A stretch of 64,000 nucleotides of DNA from Streptomyces filamentosus (GTDB lineage Bacteria; Actinomycetota; Actinomycetes; Streptomycetales; Streptomycetaceae). The DNA lies in assembly GCF_014654895.1 (NCBI RefSeq), contig NZ_BNBE01000001.1, positions 3,246,501-3,310,500 of the forward strand, read 5' to 3'. The position numbers and the translations under genes are program-made. The notes beneath the pieces were generated by a model. The model saw only the letters and a list, made by a program, of their open reading frames with translations, made no database searches and was not told the origin of the DNA. Of the stretch, positions 25,605 through 35,030 are shown one piece after another (within the stretch, counting starts at the first letter, position 1; every line of letters begins with the position of its first letter).

Positions 25605-26783
25605 CTACCGCAGGGGGGCCGGGCGGGTCGCCGGGTTCCGCGCGGTGAGCGTCACGCCCACCGCCACCGCTGCCGCCGCCACGAGCCCGGCCGCGAGCAC
25701 CGCCCAGCGGCCCGCGAAGGAGCACAGCAGGATCGCCGCCGCGGCCCCCGGCAGCACTGCCTGCTGGGCCAGGCCGACCTTGAAGTAGCGGGCGTGCAGC
25801 ACCCACACCGACAGCAGGAAGACCGCCGCCGGGATCGTCACCGACGCCGAGGCCGCGAGCGTGCTGATGTGGGCCTTGCCCACCGCCTGCTCCACGGCGA
25901 TTTCCAGGCCCGCGCCGATCGCCGCCGCCGACGTGAAGATCACGTAGTGGCCGTACCCCCACAGGAAGCCCTGCCTGCTGTCGGTCAGCCGGTCGTGCGC
26001 CGGGACCACGAAGTACACCCACCAGGCCGCGAAGACGATCAGCAGCCCGCCCGCCGCGATCGGCAGCAGCTCGTTCAGGGCGTCGTGCTCGACGATCCCC
26101 GACTTCACCGCCACGGTCGCCGCCGCCACCGACTCGCCCAGCACGATGATCGTGAACAGCCCGTACCGCTCCGCGATGTGGTGCGGGTGCCAGGTGCTCG
26201 GCGCGTCCTTCTCCGCGTACACCGGCACCGCCAGCTCCGCCAGCGCCATCACCAGGAACACCCACGGCTTCGCCCCGTCCGGCACGAACAGCAGCGCCAG
26301 CCAGCCGGCCTGCACCACCAGCACCCCGCCCGCGTACCGCAGGCACATCGTGCGCTCCTCGGCCGACGCCGCGTGCCGCGCGGCCCGCAGCCACTGCGAG
26401 GCGAGCGCCACCCGCATCACCACGTAGCCGAGGTAGACGACGAGGAAGTCGTGCTCCTCGAAGGCCCGCGAGACGCCCGCGGCGAGGATCAGCACGCCGG
26501 CGATCTGCACCAGCGTGACCACCCGGTACAGCACGTCGTCGTTGTCGTAGGCCGAGGCGAACCAGGAGAAGTTCATCCACGCCCACCAGATGGCGAAGAA
26601 GACCATCGCGTAGTTCGCGACGCCCTCGCCCGCGTGCCCCTCGGCGACCGCGTGCACGAGCGCCGCGCCCGCCTGGGCGACGGCGACCACGAAGCACAGG
26701 TCGAAGAAGAGCTCCAGCGGGGTGGCGGTCCGGTGCGTCTCCTCGCGGGAACGCGCGGTGAGCGGCAGGAAAGGTCGTGTCAT
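25605..26783 (-). CDS. Low-temperature-requirement A (LtrA) family membrane protein
   Basis: A 392-residue protein with about ten to twelve membrane spans. The opening TPLELFFDLCFVVAVAQ is the family hallmark, followed by WWAWMNFSWFASAYDNDD and later HHIAERYGLFTIIVLGES, which also recur in LtrA proteins. The name comes from Listeria growth at low temperature; the biochemical role is not established. It appears to lead a two-gene transcript with the P1 peptidase. Confidence 0.9.
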   Translation of the reverse strand: MTRPFLPLTARSREETHRTATPLELFFDLCFVVAVAQAGAALVHAVAEGHAGEGVANYAMVFFAIWWAWMNFSWFASAYDNDDVLYRVVTLVQIAGVLILAAGVSRAFEEHDFLVVYLGYVVMRVALASQWLRAARHAASAEERTMCLRYAGGVLVVQAGWLALLFVPDGAKPWVFLVMALAELAVPVYAEKDAPSTWHPHHIAERYGLFTIIVLGESVAAATVAVKSGIVEHDALNELLPIAAGGLLIVFAAWWVYFVVPAHDRLTDSRQGFLWGYGHYVIFTSAAAIGAGLEIAVEQAVGKAHISTLAASASVTIPAAVFLLSVWVLHARYFKVGLAQQAVLPGAAAAILLCSFAGRWAVLAAGLVAAAAVAVGVTLTARNPATRPAPLR

Positions 26784-26819
26784 GGACCCAGCACATCAGA
26801 GCCCCGCCGCCCCGGCCCC

Positions 26820-27602
26820 TCAAGCCACGCGGACCGCCCCGTGACGCACCTCATGGCCTGCCCCGTCCCGGACCGCCGCCCCGTAGCGGGCCGCCACCAG
26901 CCGGGCCAGGCGCGGGTGGTCCGCCAGCGGCGCCGACACCGCGTGCGTGCCCGTCAGCCCCTCCAGCGCCCGGCCGAAGCGGCCCGGCGCCAGCAGGTGG
27001 GCCGCGACGGCGATCCGCCGGAAACCGTCCGCACGCGCGCGTGCCACCGCCTCCGCCGGAGCGGGGCCCGCCGCCGAGCAGTACGCCACGGTCACCGGCA
27101 CCGGGAGGAGGCGCCCCAGCTGCTCCGCCGCCGCCAGGGTCCCGTCGTTGCCGCCCGGCCGGGACGAACCGGCCCCCGCGACGACGACCGCGTCCGACGG
27201 ACCGCCCGCCGCCCGCTCGGCGGCCCGCAGCCGGTCGTACAGCGCCAGCGACACGGCGGGCTCGCCGCCGAGCCCCGGGGTCACCGCGCAGTCGAAGTGC
27301 CGGGCCACGGCCGGGACGTCCACCGTCCGGTGGTAGCCGTCCCCCAGCAGCAGCGGCACCACCACGGCACCGGGCCGGTCGGCGAGGACGTACGGCAGCG
27401 ACGGCGCCTGGTGGTCGAGGTGCCCGACCACGACGGGCACGCCGGTCAGCCTCCGGACGCCCTCCGCGAGCCGCGCGACGACGGCCCCCGCCTCGGGCAC
27501 GGCGCTCCCGTGCACGGCCAGCACGAGCGCCGGTCCACGGGCGGGGCCGGACCCGTCCACGAACCCGCCCGCGCCCCGTACCCCCGTGTCCGGCTTCCAC
27601 AT
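26820..27602 (-). CDS. Sirohydrochlorin chelatase (CbiX/SirB-like)
   Basis: A 260-residue protein of the CbiX family, which inserts iron or cobalt into sirohydrochlorin. Two related halves carry the metal-site His segments: AVHGSAVPEAG and GHLDHQAP in the first, AAHLLAPGRFG in the second. The gene is divergent from nitrite reductase, whose siroheme it would complete, so iron rather than cobalt is the likely metal. ATG 27602 is chosen for the AGAGG six bases before it; ATG 27617 would add five residues. Confidence 0.85.
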   Translation of the reverse strand: MWKPDTGVRGAGGFVDGSGPARGPALVLAVHGSAVPEAGAVVARLAEGVRRLTGVPVVVGHLDHQAPSLPYVLADRPGAVVVPLLLGDGYHRTVDVPAVARHFDCAVTPGLGGEPAVSLALYDRLRAAERAAGGPSDAVVVAGAGSSRPGGNDGTLAAAEQLGRLLPVPVTVAYCSAAGPAPAEAVARARADGFRRIAVAAHLLAPGRFGRALEGLTGTHAVSAPLADHPRLARLVAARYGAAVRDGAGHEVRHGAVRVA

Positions 27603-27964
27603 CCCGCACCTCTGCATCTGCTCTCGCGCGTCCGCTTCCGCGCGTCCACGCGCGCGTGCCGCCGTTCCGGCCGCGGCTCCCGGGGTGCACCGGCCCGGGG
27701 GCCGCGGCCGGACACGGGCCGTGCGGCGGTGTCGTGCGCCGGGCCGGTCCGTACCCACCACGCTAGGCCGCCCGGAGCGCGGGGAGGCCCGCCGTTCGGC
27801 CCCGGCGGGCGGGCCGCAAGTCCCTTCCCTTCGGGTCTTTTCCGGGCCGCCGGACCCCCGGCGCGCGCCTACGGTCGAAGCGACGCCGAAGAAGCGTCGG
27901 AGAAGCACCGCAGCAGCACCGCAGCAGCAGAGACGTCGCAGAGCCCCCACCCCCGGAGCGCCCC
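27603..27964. promoter_or_regulatory. Divergent chelatase/nirBD promoter region
   Basis: No gene seen. TACGGT at 27870 is a candidate -10 for nirBD with a leader of ~80 bases. The leader holds a CGACGC/GCGTCG stem (27881-27899) and repeated GCACCGCAGCA units. I found no clear GlnR box. Confidence 0.45.
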
Positions 27965-30736
27965 ATGTCCCCCAGCCCGTCCCTCGTCCTCGTCGGCCAC
28001 GGCATGGTCGGCCACCGGCTCCTGGAGGCGCTGGCCGAGCGCGGGGCGCTCGCGGCCGGGGACGGGGAGCCCGGCTGGCGCGTCACCGTCCTCGCCGAGG
28101 AGGACGTCCCCGCGTACGACCGGGTCCACCTCTCCTCCGTCTTCGCCGGCACCGCGCCGGAGGACCTGGGCCTCCCCGCCCCCGGCTTCCTCGCCGGGCA
28201 CGGCGTCGACCTCCGCCTCGGCGACCCGGCCGAGCACATCGACACCGCCGCCCGGACCGTCACCACCACCTCCGGCGCGGTCGTCCCCTACGACGCCCTG
28301 GTCCTGGCCACCGGCTCGTACCCCTTCGTGCCGCCGATCCCCGGCGCCGACGCCCCCGGCTGCTTCACCTACCGCACCCTCTACGACGTCGACGCGCTCA
28401 CCGCGTGGGCGGCCCGCGACGAGGCCCGCACCGGCGTCGTCATCGGCGGCGGACTGCTCGGCCTGGAGGCGGCGGGCGCCCTGTGCTCCCTCGGACTCGC
28501 CACCCACGTCGTGGAGTTCGCGCCCCGGCTGATGCCGCTCCAGGTCGACGACGGCGGCGCGGCCGCCCTGCGGTCCACCATCGAGTCGATGGGCGTCGCC
28601 GTGCACACCGGCGTCGGCGCCGCCGAGGTCGAGACCGCCGCGGACGGCCGGGTCGGCGCCCTCGCCCTCTCGAACGGCGAGCGGATCGCCGCCGACCTCG
28701 TCGTCTTCTCCGCCGGCGTCCGCCCCCGCGACCGCCTCGCCCGCGAGGCCGGCCTCGCCGTCGGCGACCGCGGGGGAGTGGCGGTCGACCCGCACTGCCG
28801 GACCACCGACCCGTACGTGTACGCGATCGGCGAGTGCGCCCAGACCTCCGACGGCCGCGTCTACGGCCTGGTCGCCCCCGGCTACCAGATGGCGGAGGCC
28901 GTCGCCGACCAGCTGGCGGGCGACGGGACCACCGAGTTCACCGGCGCCGACACCTCCACCAAGCTGAAGCTGATGGGCGCCGACGTGGCCTCCTTCGGCG
29001 ACCCGTTCGCGGCCGGCGGCGAGGCCACCGAGATCGTCTTCTCGGACGGCCGCGAGGGCGTCTACAAGAAGCTCCTCCTCGGCCCCGAGGGGCAGCTCCT
29101 CGGCGGCATCCTGGTCGGCGACGCCGAGGCGTACGGCTCCCTGAAGCCGCACGCCGGACGGCTCCTGCCCGCCCCGCCCGAGGCGTTCATCCTGCCGCCC
29201 CGGGCGGGCGGCGCCGAGCCGCCCGGCGCCGACGCGCTCCCCGACGACGCCGTCGTCTGCTCCTGCCACAACGTGACCAAGGGCGCCGTCGCCGCCGCGA
29301 TCACCGAGCACGGCCTGACCGACATCGGCGGCGTCAAGCGCTGCACCAGGGCGGGGACCGGCTGCGGAGGCTGCGTCAACACCCTCCAGGCCGTCCTCGA
29401 CGCCGCCGGGGTCGAGAAGCGGCGCGGCCTGTGCGAGCACTTCCCCGAGCTCTCCCGGCCCGAGCTGTACGAACTCGTCCGCACCGAACACATCCGCTCC
29501 TTCACCGAACTGATGGAGCGTCACGGAGCGGGCGGCGCGGGCTGCACCGTCTGCAAGCCCGTCGTCGCCAACGTCCTCGGCACCCTCGCCCCCGAACTCG
29601 GCCTGCGGCACGTCCTGGAGGGCGAACAGGCCGCCCTCCAGGACTCCAACGACCTCTTCCTCGCCAACCTCCAGAAGGACGGCACCTACTCCGTCGTCCC
29701 CCGTGTCCCCGGCGGCGAGATCACCGCCGAACAGCTCATCGCCATCGGCGAGGTGGCCCGCGACCACGGCCTCTACAGCAAGATCACGGGCGGGCAGCGG
29801 ATCGACCTCTTCGGCGCCCGCAAGGAGGACCTCCCGGCGATCTGGCGCCGCCTCGTCGCCGCCGGCTTCGAGTCCGGTCAGGCGTACGGCAAGTCCCTGC
29901 GGACCGTGAAGTCGTGCGTGGGCGCCAAGTTCTGCCGCTTCGGCCAGGGCGACTCCGTCCAGCTCGCGATCGACCTGGAGCTCCGCTACCGGGGCCTGCG
30001 CGCCCCGCACAAGATCAAGGGCGGCGTCTCGGGCTGCCTGCGCGAATGCGCCGAGGCCCGCGGCAAGGACATCGGCGTCATCGCCACCGCCGGCGGCTGG
30101 AACCTCTACGTCTGCGGCAACGGCGGCGCGAGCCCCCGCCACGCCGACCTCCTCGCCTCCGACCTCACCGCCGCCGAACTCTTCGCGCTGATCGACCGCT
30201 TCCTCATGTACTACCTGCGGACCGGCGAGCGCCTGGAGCGCACCTCGGCCTGGCTGGAGCGGCTCGGCGGCTCCGGCGACGGCCTGGCCCACCTGCGGGA
30301 GGTGCTCGTCGAGGACTCGCTCGGCATCGGCGCCGAACTGGAGGCGCAGATGGACCGGCACGTGGCCGCCTACCGCGACGAGTGGCGGGCCGTCCTGGAC
30401 GACCCCGAAGCGCTGGCCCGCTTCGAGCCGCACGTGGCGGGCGTCGAGTTCCTGGAGCCGGGCCGCGGCCGTGCGGCGGTGCTGCCGGACGGCACGGAGG
30501 CGGCGCTGTTCAAGGACGCGGACGGGGAGGTGTACGCGGTGGGCAACCGCGATCCGTTCTCGGGCGCTGACGTCATCGCGAACGGCATCATGGGCAGCCG
30601 CGACGGCGTGCCGGTGGTCGCCTCCCCGATGCACAAGCAGGAGTTCGACCTGCGGACCGGCGCCTGCCTCGACGACCCGGAGGTCTCGCTGCCGCTGCTG
30701 CCGGTGCCCCGGGCGCCGCGCCCCGGCCGCGACTGA
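27965..30736 (+). CDS. nirB: NAD(P)H nitrite reductase, NirB-NirD fusion
   Basis: Reduces nitrite to ammonium in the cytosol. The 923-residue chain contains, in order: an FAD/NAD-binding domain (GHGMVGHRLL at ~11, GGGLLGLEAAG at ~162), a BFD-like [2Fe-2S] domain (Cys432, 434, 467, 470), and the siroheme/[4Fe-4S] domain with SCVGAKFC (651-657) and GCLREC (691-695). The C-terminal ~105 residues form a NirD-like Rieske-fold domain (VYAVGNRDPFSGADV, ASPMHKQEFDLRTG). Like other NirD units, this last domain lacks cluster ligands. NirD is usually a separate small protein, so the fusion is notable. The divergent chelatase would supply siroheme. Confidence 0.93.
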   Translation: MSPSPSLVLVGHGMVGHRLLEALAERGALAAGDGEPGWRVTVLAEEDVPAYDRVHLSSVFAGTAPEDLGLPAPGFLAGHGVDLRLGDPAEHIDTAARTVTTTSGAVVPYDALVLATGSYPFVPPIPGADAPGCFTYRTLYDVDALTAWAARDEARTGVVIGGGLLGLEAAGALCSLGLATHVVEFAPRLMPLQVDDGGAAALRSTIESMGVAVHTGVGAAEVETAADGRVGALALSNGERIAADLVVFSAGVRPRDRLAREAGLAVGDRGGVAVDPHCRTTDPYVYAIGECAQTSDGRVYGLVAPGYQMAEAVADQLAGDGTTEFTGADTSTKLKLMGADVASFGDPFAAGGEATEIVFSDGREGVYKKLLLGPEGQLLGGILVGDAEAYGSLKPHAGRLLPAPPEAFILPPRAGGAEPPGADALPDDAVVCSCHNVTKGAVAAAITEHGLTDIGGVKRCTRAGTGCGGCVNTLQAVLDAAGVEKRRGLCEHFPELSRPELYELVRTEHIRSFTELMERHGAGGAGCTVCKPVVANVLGTLAPELGLRHVLEGEQAALQDSNDLFLANLQKDGTYSVVPRVPGGEITAEQLIAIGEVARDHGLYSKITGGQRIDLFGARKEDLPAIWRRLVAAGFESGQAYGKSLRTVKSCVGAKFCRFGQGDSVQLAIDLELRYRGLRAPHKIKGGVSGCLRECAEARGKDIGVIATAGGWNLYVCGNGGASPRHADLLASDLTAAELFALIDRFLMYYLRTGERLERTSAWLERLGGSGDGLAHLREVLVEDSLGIGAELEAQMDRHVAAYRDEWRAVLDDPEALARFEPHVAGVEFLEPGRGRAAVLPDGTEAALFKDADGEVYAVGNRDPFSGADVIANGIMGSRDGVPVVASPMHKQEFDLRTGACLDDPEVSLPLLPVPRAPRPGRD

Positions 30737-31060
30737 CGCCCACGGCGCCCGCACCCGCACCCGCACCCGTCCTCGTGTCCGTACGGAGGGGAGCGCGTCC
30801 CCAGACTGCCCCCGGCCCGTGGCCGACGGCCCCACACCCCTTCCAGGGGCCGTCGTCCCGGCCCGGGGGCACCCCCGTGCCGGGGCGGTCCGACCGACCC
30901 TCCCCGGGCGGGACCTAGGGCCGTCCCGGCGGCCGACCTAGGCCCGCCCGGCCTCGCGACCATCGGCACTGACGGTGCCCCCGGGGCGAAGAGCAGCCTG
31001 GAAAGGCAAGGAAGAAGCCTCGAAAGGGCTCGTAGACGTCAGGGAAGTCAGGGAAGCGCC
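30737..31060 (+). other. Intergenic region, nirBD to narK
   Basis: No gene seen. Three GCACCC units (30751-30768) follow the nirBD stop. A 9-bp hairpin, GACGGCCCC with GGGGCCGTC (30825-30854), may terminate nirBD. The last ~100 bp are locally less GC-rich, with AGGGAAG ahead of narK. Confidence 0.5.
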
Positions 31061-32482
31061 ATGAGTTCCGTAGTCCAGGACAGCAGAACCACGGGTGGGT
31101 CTCCCACCTCGTACGACGCGGAGCAGTACCGCCCCGGCCGGACCATCACCGACTGGGAGCCGGAGAACGAACTCTTCTGGAAGTCGTTCGGCAAGAAGGT
31201 CGCCAACCGCAACCTGTGGATCGCGGTCCCCGCCCTCCTGGTCGCCTTCGTCGTCTGGCAGGTCTGGTCGGTCACCGCCACCAACCTCAAGGACGTCGGC
31301 TTCGGCTTCTCCACCTCGCAGCTCTTCTGGCTGACGGCCATCCCCGGCCTCACCGGCGGCACGGCCCGGATCTTCTACACCTTCCTCGGCCCGATGATCG
31401 GCCAGCGGCGCTTCACCGCCCTGTCGACCGCCGTCCTGGTGATCCCGCTGATCTGGCTCGGCATCGCCATCCAGGACCCGACCACCCCGTACGGCGTGAT
31501 GGTCGCCATCGCCGCCCTCTGCGGCATCGGCGGCGCCAACTTCGCCTCCTCCCTCGCCAACATCGGCTTCTTCTTCCCCAAGGCGAAGAAGGGCAGCGCG
31601 ACCGGCATCAACGGCGGCCTCGGCAACCTCGGCGTCTCCGTCGTCCAGCTCCTCACCCCGATCGTCATCACCTGGTCGACGATCGCGATCGGCTCCGCCC
31701 AGCACAAGGCCGACGGCACCCCCGTCCACCTCCAGAACGCGGCCTTCCTCTGGGTCCCCGTCCTGCTCGTGCTCGCCGCCGTCGCCTGGTTCGGACAGAA
31801 CGACCTGAAGGTGGCGTCCACCCCCTTCAAGCAGCAGAAGGTCATCTTCAAGCGCAAGCACAACTGGCTGATGACCTGGCTGTACGTCGGCACCTTCGGC
31901 TCCTTCATCGGCTTCGCCGCCGCCCTGCCGATGCTGATCAAGACCACCTTCCCGGACTACTCCGTCGCCACCTACGCCTGGATGGGCCCCGCCGTGGGCG
32001 CCCTCGCCCGCTGGGCCGGCGGCTGGATCGCCGACAAGTGGGGCGGCGCCCGGGTCACCATCCTCTCCTTCGTCGGCATGGCCGCCTCGATCGTCGGCGT
32101 GATCAACTTCCTGCCCTCGGGCGGTGACGGCGGCAACTTCTACGGCTTCTTCTTCTGCTTCCTCGCCGCGTTCTTCTTCTCCGGCATCGGCAACGGCTCG
32201 ACCTTCCGCCAGATCCCGGTCATCTTCCGCGGCACGCACCTGAAGGGCCTCACCGAGGGCACCCCCGAGCACGCCAAGGCCCTCAAGCAGGCCGAGATGG
32301 AATCGGGCGCGGTCACCGGCTTCACCTCCGCGATCGCCGCCTACGGCTTCTTCTTCATCCCGGCGCTCTTCGGCTCGGTCGCCGTCACCAGCGCGATGTG
32401 GGGCTTCGTCGCCTTCTACGTCAGCTGCATGGTCGTGACCTGGTGGTTCTACGCCCGCAAGGGCGCCGAGGCCCCCAGCTGA
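31061..32482 (+). CDS. narK: Nitrate/nitrite transporter, NarK type
   Basis: A 473-residue, 12-span major facilitator protein moving nitrate in, or nitrite out in exchange. The NarK signatures are present: GGTARIFYTFLGPMIGQRR in the second span region and GIGGANFASSLANIGFFFP followed by GINGGLGNLG in span five. The N-terminal ~45 residues are soluble and include ITDWEPENELFW, typical of the actinobacterial form. Position between nitrite reductase and the molybdenum operon supports nitrate handling. Confidence 0.93.
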   Translation: MSSVVQDSRTTGGSPTSYDAEQYRPGRTITDWEPENELFWKSFGKKVANRNLWIAVPALLVAFVVWQVWSVTATNLKDVGFGFSTSQLFWLTAIPGLTGGTARIFYTFLGPMIGQRRFTALSTAVLVIPLIWLGIAIQDPTTPYGVMVAIAALCGIGGANFASSLANIGFFFPKAKKGSATGINGGLGNLGVSVVQLLTPIVITWSTIAIGSAQHKADGTPVHLQNAAFLWVPVLLVLAAVAWFGQNDLKVASTPFKQQKVIFKRKHNWLMTWLYVGTFGSFIGFAAALPMLIKTTFPDYSVATYAWMGPAVGALARWAGGWIADKWGGARVTILSFVGMAASIVGVINFLPSGGDGGNFYGFFFCFLAAFFFSGIGNGSTFRQIPVIFRGTHLKGLTEGTPEHAKALKQAEMESGAVTGFTSAIAAYGFFFIPALFGSVAVTSAMWGFVAFYVSCMVVTWWFYARKGAEAPS

Positions 32483-32501
32483 CCGGCCCGGAACAGCCCG
32501 C

Positions 32502-32529
32502 GAAAGGTCCCGCCGAGGCGGGGCCTTTC
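32502..32529 (+). terminator. Terminator after narK
   Basis: GAAAGGTCCCGCC pairs with GCGGGGCCTTTC, with one mismatch and a three-base loop, and ends in CCTTTCC, 20 bases past the narK stop. Confidence 0.75.
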
Positions 32530-32585
32530 CGCATGCCCGGAAACGGGACCTCCGGCCCCGCGCCGGTGACCAATGCCGAGCCAAA

Positions 32586-32636
32586 TGATCGATCAGAAGG
32601 AGTGAAATGAAGGTAAGCAACGACGCGAACGATTGA
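32586..32636 (+). promoter_or_regulatory. pflB leader with 9-codon upstream ORF
   Basis: The palindrome TGATCGATCA (32586-32595) runs into AGAAGGAG, an ideal Shine-Dalgarno. Five bases later ATG 32607 opens MKVSNDAND and stops at 32636, 24 bases before the pflB GTG. The pflB start itself has only a weak site. This could be a translated leader controlling pflB, or the relic of another start. Confidence 0.5.
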
Positions 32637-32659
32637 TTCGAAGAAGGCGGTGTCGGGAA

Positions 32660-34930
32660 GTGACTGCGACTCCTGCGGAGACCACGGTGACCGAACGGGC
32701 CTGGAAGGGCTTCAAGGGCGGACTCTGGCGCGACGCCGTCGACGTCCGCGACTTCATCCAGCAGAACTACACCCCGTACGAGGGCGACGACACCTTCCTC
32801 GCCGGCCCCACCGAGCGGACCACCGCCGTGTGGAAGGCGATCACGGACAGGTTCCCCGAGGAGCGCGCCAAGGGCGTCCACGACGTCTCCCACGACGTCC
32901 CCTCCACCATCACCGCCCACGCCCCCGGCTACATCGACCGCGACAAGGAGCTCATCGTCGGCCTCCAGACCGACGCCCCCCTCAAGCGGGCGATCATGCC
33001 CTACGGCGGCTGGCGCATGGTCGCCGGCGCCCTGGAGACCTACGGCTACCCGGTCTCCGAGGAGCTGGAGAAGGTCTTCACCGAGTACCGCAAGACCCAC
33101 AACGCCGGCGTCTTCGACGCCTACACCCCGGAGATCCGCGCCGCCCGCAAGGCCGGCATCGTCACCGGCCTCCCCGACGCCTACGGCCGCGGCCGCATCA
33201 TCGGCGACTACCGCCGCGTCGCCCTCTACGGCGTCGACCGCCTCATCCAGGTGAAGAAGGAGGAGAAGGCCGAGCTCGACGGCCTCCCCGCCGGCAACCG
33301 CTCCCTGGAGGAGACCATCCGGCTCCGCGAGGAGCTGTCCGAGCAGATGCGCGCCCTCGGCGAACTGAAGGCCATGGCCGCCTCGTACGGCCACGACGTC
33401 TCGGGCCCCGCCACCACCGGCCGCGAGGCCGTCCAGTGGCTGTACTTCGCCTACCTGGCCGCCGTGAAGGAGCAGAACGGCGCCGCGATGTCGCTCGGCC
33501 GCACCTCCACCTTCGTCGACGTCTACCTCCAGCGCGACATCGAGGCCGGCCTCCTCACCGAGGAGCAGGCCCAGGAGATCGTCGACGACTTCATCATCAA
33601 GCTCCGCATCGTCCGCTTCCTGCGCACCCCCGAGTACGACGAGCTGTTCTCCGGCGACCCCACCTGGGTCACCGAGTCCATCGCCGGCATGGGCGAGGAC
33701 GGCCGGCCGCTCGTCACCAGGACCTCCTTCCGCTACCTCCAGACCCTCTACAACCTCGGCCCGGCCCCCGAGCCGAACATGACGGTCTTCTGGTCGCCGC
33801 GGCTGCCCCAGGGCTTCAAGGAGTTCTGCGCCAAGGTCTCCATCGACACCTCGTCCGTCCAGTACGAGTCCGACGAACTGATGCGGCCCCGCTTCGGCGA
33901 CGACACCGCCATCGCCTGCTGCGTCTCCGCGATGCCCGTCGGCAAGCAGATGCAGTTCTTCGGCGCCCGCGTCAACCTCGCCAAGACCCTCCTGTACGCC
34001 GTCAACGGCGGCCGCGACGAGAAGTCCGGCGCCCAGGTCGGCCCCGCCACCGGCGCCCTCACCGCCGAGGTCCTCGACTACGACGAGGTCATGGCCAAGT
34101 TCGACGAGCAGATGGAATGGCTCGCGGACGTGTACGTCCACGCGCTGAACGTCATCCACTACATGCACGACAAGTACGCGTACGAGCGCCTCGAGATGGC
34201 GCTCCACGACCGCGACGTGCGCCGCACCATGGCCTGCGGCATCGCCGGCCTCTCCGTCGCCGCCGACTCCCTCGCCGCCATCAAGTACGCGAAGGTCAGC
34301 CCCGTCCGCGACGAGACCGGCCTCGCCACCGACTACGAGATCGAGGGCGACTACCCGGCCTACGGCAACAACGACGAGCGGGTCGACGGGATCGCCGTCT
34401 GGCTGGTCGAGGAGTTCATGCGGAAGGTCCGCAAGCACCCCACCTACCGGAACGCCGAGCACACCCAGTCCGTCCTGACGATCACCTCGAACGTCGTCTA
34501 CGGCAAGAAGACCGGCAACACCCCCGACGGCCGCCGCGCCGGCGAGCCCTTCTCCCCGGGCGCCAACCCGATGAACGGCCGCGACACCCACGGCTACGTC
34601 GCCTCCGCCCTGTCGGTCGCCAAGCTCCCGTACGAGGACGCCGAGGACGGCATCTCGCTCACCAACACCGTCACCCCCGACGGCCTGGGCCGCACCCCCG
34701 AGGAGCGGATCAAGAACCTCGCGGGCGTCCTCGACGGCTACATGGCCAGCGACGGCTTCCACATGAACGTCAACGTCCTCAACCGCGACGTGCTCATGGA
34801 CGCCATGGAGCACCCCGAGAACTACCCGCAGCTCACCATCCGGGTCTCCGGCTACGCGGTGAACTTCGTCCGCCTCACCCGCGAACAGCAGCTCGACGTG
34901 CTGAACCGCACCTTCCACGGCTCGCTGTAG
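32660..34930 (+). CDS. pflB: Pyruvate formate-lyase (glycyl radical enzyme)
   Basis: Splits pyruvate with CoA into acetyl-CoA and formate, and works only without oxygen. The 756-residue length equals the classical enzyme. Both active-site Cys are present as IACCVS (Cys420-421), and the radical Gly lies in VSGYAVNF (Gly731) near the C-terminus, close to E. coli Cys418-419 and Gly734. Residues after the start ([20 protein letters not shown]) match PflB. The GTG 32660 start fits family length. The activase gene follows after ~100 bp. A PFL is unexpected in a genus regarded as obligately aerobic. Confidence 0.95.
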   Translation: MTATPAETTVTERAWKGFKGGLWRDAVDVRDFIQQNYTPYEGDDTFLAGPTERTTAVWKAITDRFPEERAKGVHDVSHDVPSTITAHAPGYIDRDKELIVGLQTDAPLKRAIMPYGGWRMVAGALETYGYPVSEELEKVFTEYRKTHNAGVFDAYTPEIRAARKAGIVTGLPDAYGRGRIIGDYRRVALYGVDRLIQVKKEEKAELDGLPAGNRSLEETIRLREELSEQMRALGELKAMAASYGHDVSGPATTGREAVQWLYFAYLAAVKEQNGAAMSLGRTSTFVDVYLQRDIEAGLLTEEQAQEIVDDFIIKLRIVRFLRTPEYDELFSGDPTWVTESIAGMGEDGRPLVTRTSFRYLQTLYNLGPAPEPNMTVFWSPRLPQGFKEFCAKVSIDTSSVQYESDELMRPRFGDDTAIACCVSAMPVGKQMQFFGARVNLAKTLLYAVNGGRDEKSGAQVGPATGALTAEVLDYDEVMAKFDEQMEWLADVYVHALNVIHYMHDKYAYERLEMALHDRDVRRTMACGIAGLSVAADSLAAIKYAKVSPVRDETGLATDYEIEGDYPAYGNNDERVDGIAVWLVEEFMRKVRKHPTYRNAEHTQSVLTITSNVVYGKKTGNTPDGRRAGEPFSPGANPMNGRDTHGYVASALSVAKLPYEDAEDGISLTNTVTPDGLGRTPEERIKNLAGVLDGYMASDGFHMNVNVLNRDVLMDAMEHPENYPQLTIRVSGYAVNFVRLTREQQLDVLNRTFHGSL

Positions 34931-34945
34931 CACCCCCCTCCGTGC

Positions 34946-34983
34946 GGCCCCGGGGCCGGAACCCTCACCCCGGCCCCGGGACC
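34946..34983 (+). terminator. Hairpin between pflB and pflA
   Basis: GGCCCCGGGGCCGG and CCGGCCCCGGGACC pair with a single mismatch around a 10-base loop. Without a T-run it may be a partial terminator or an mRNA-stabilising stem that lowers activase relative to PFL. Confidence 0.55.
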
Positions 34984-35030
34984 GCATCCCCCACCGCCCC
35001 ACGCCCCGCTCCTTCCCAGGAGGCCCTGCC

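Noticed and set aside
27603..27964. GlnR box before nirBD
   Set aside because: Expected for nitrogen assimilation genes, but I could not find the spaced GTNAC/GAAAC pattern.
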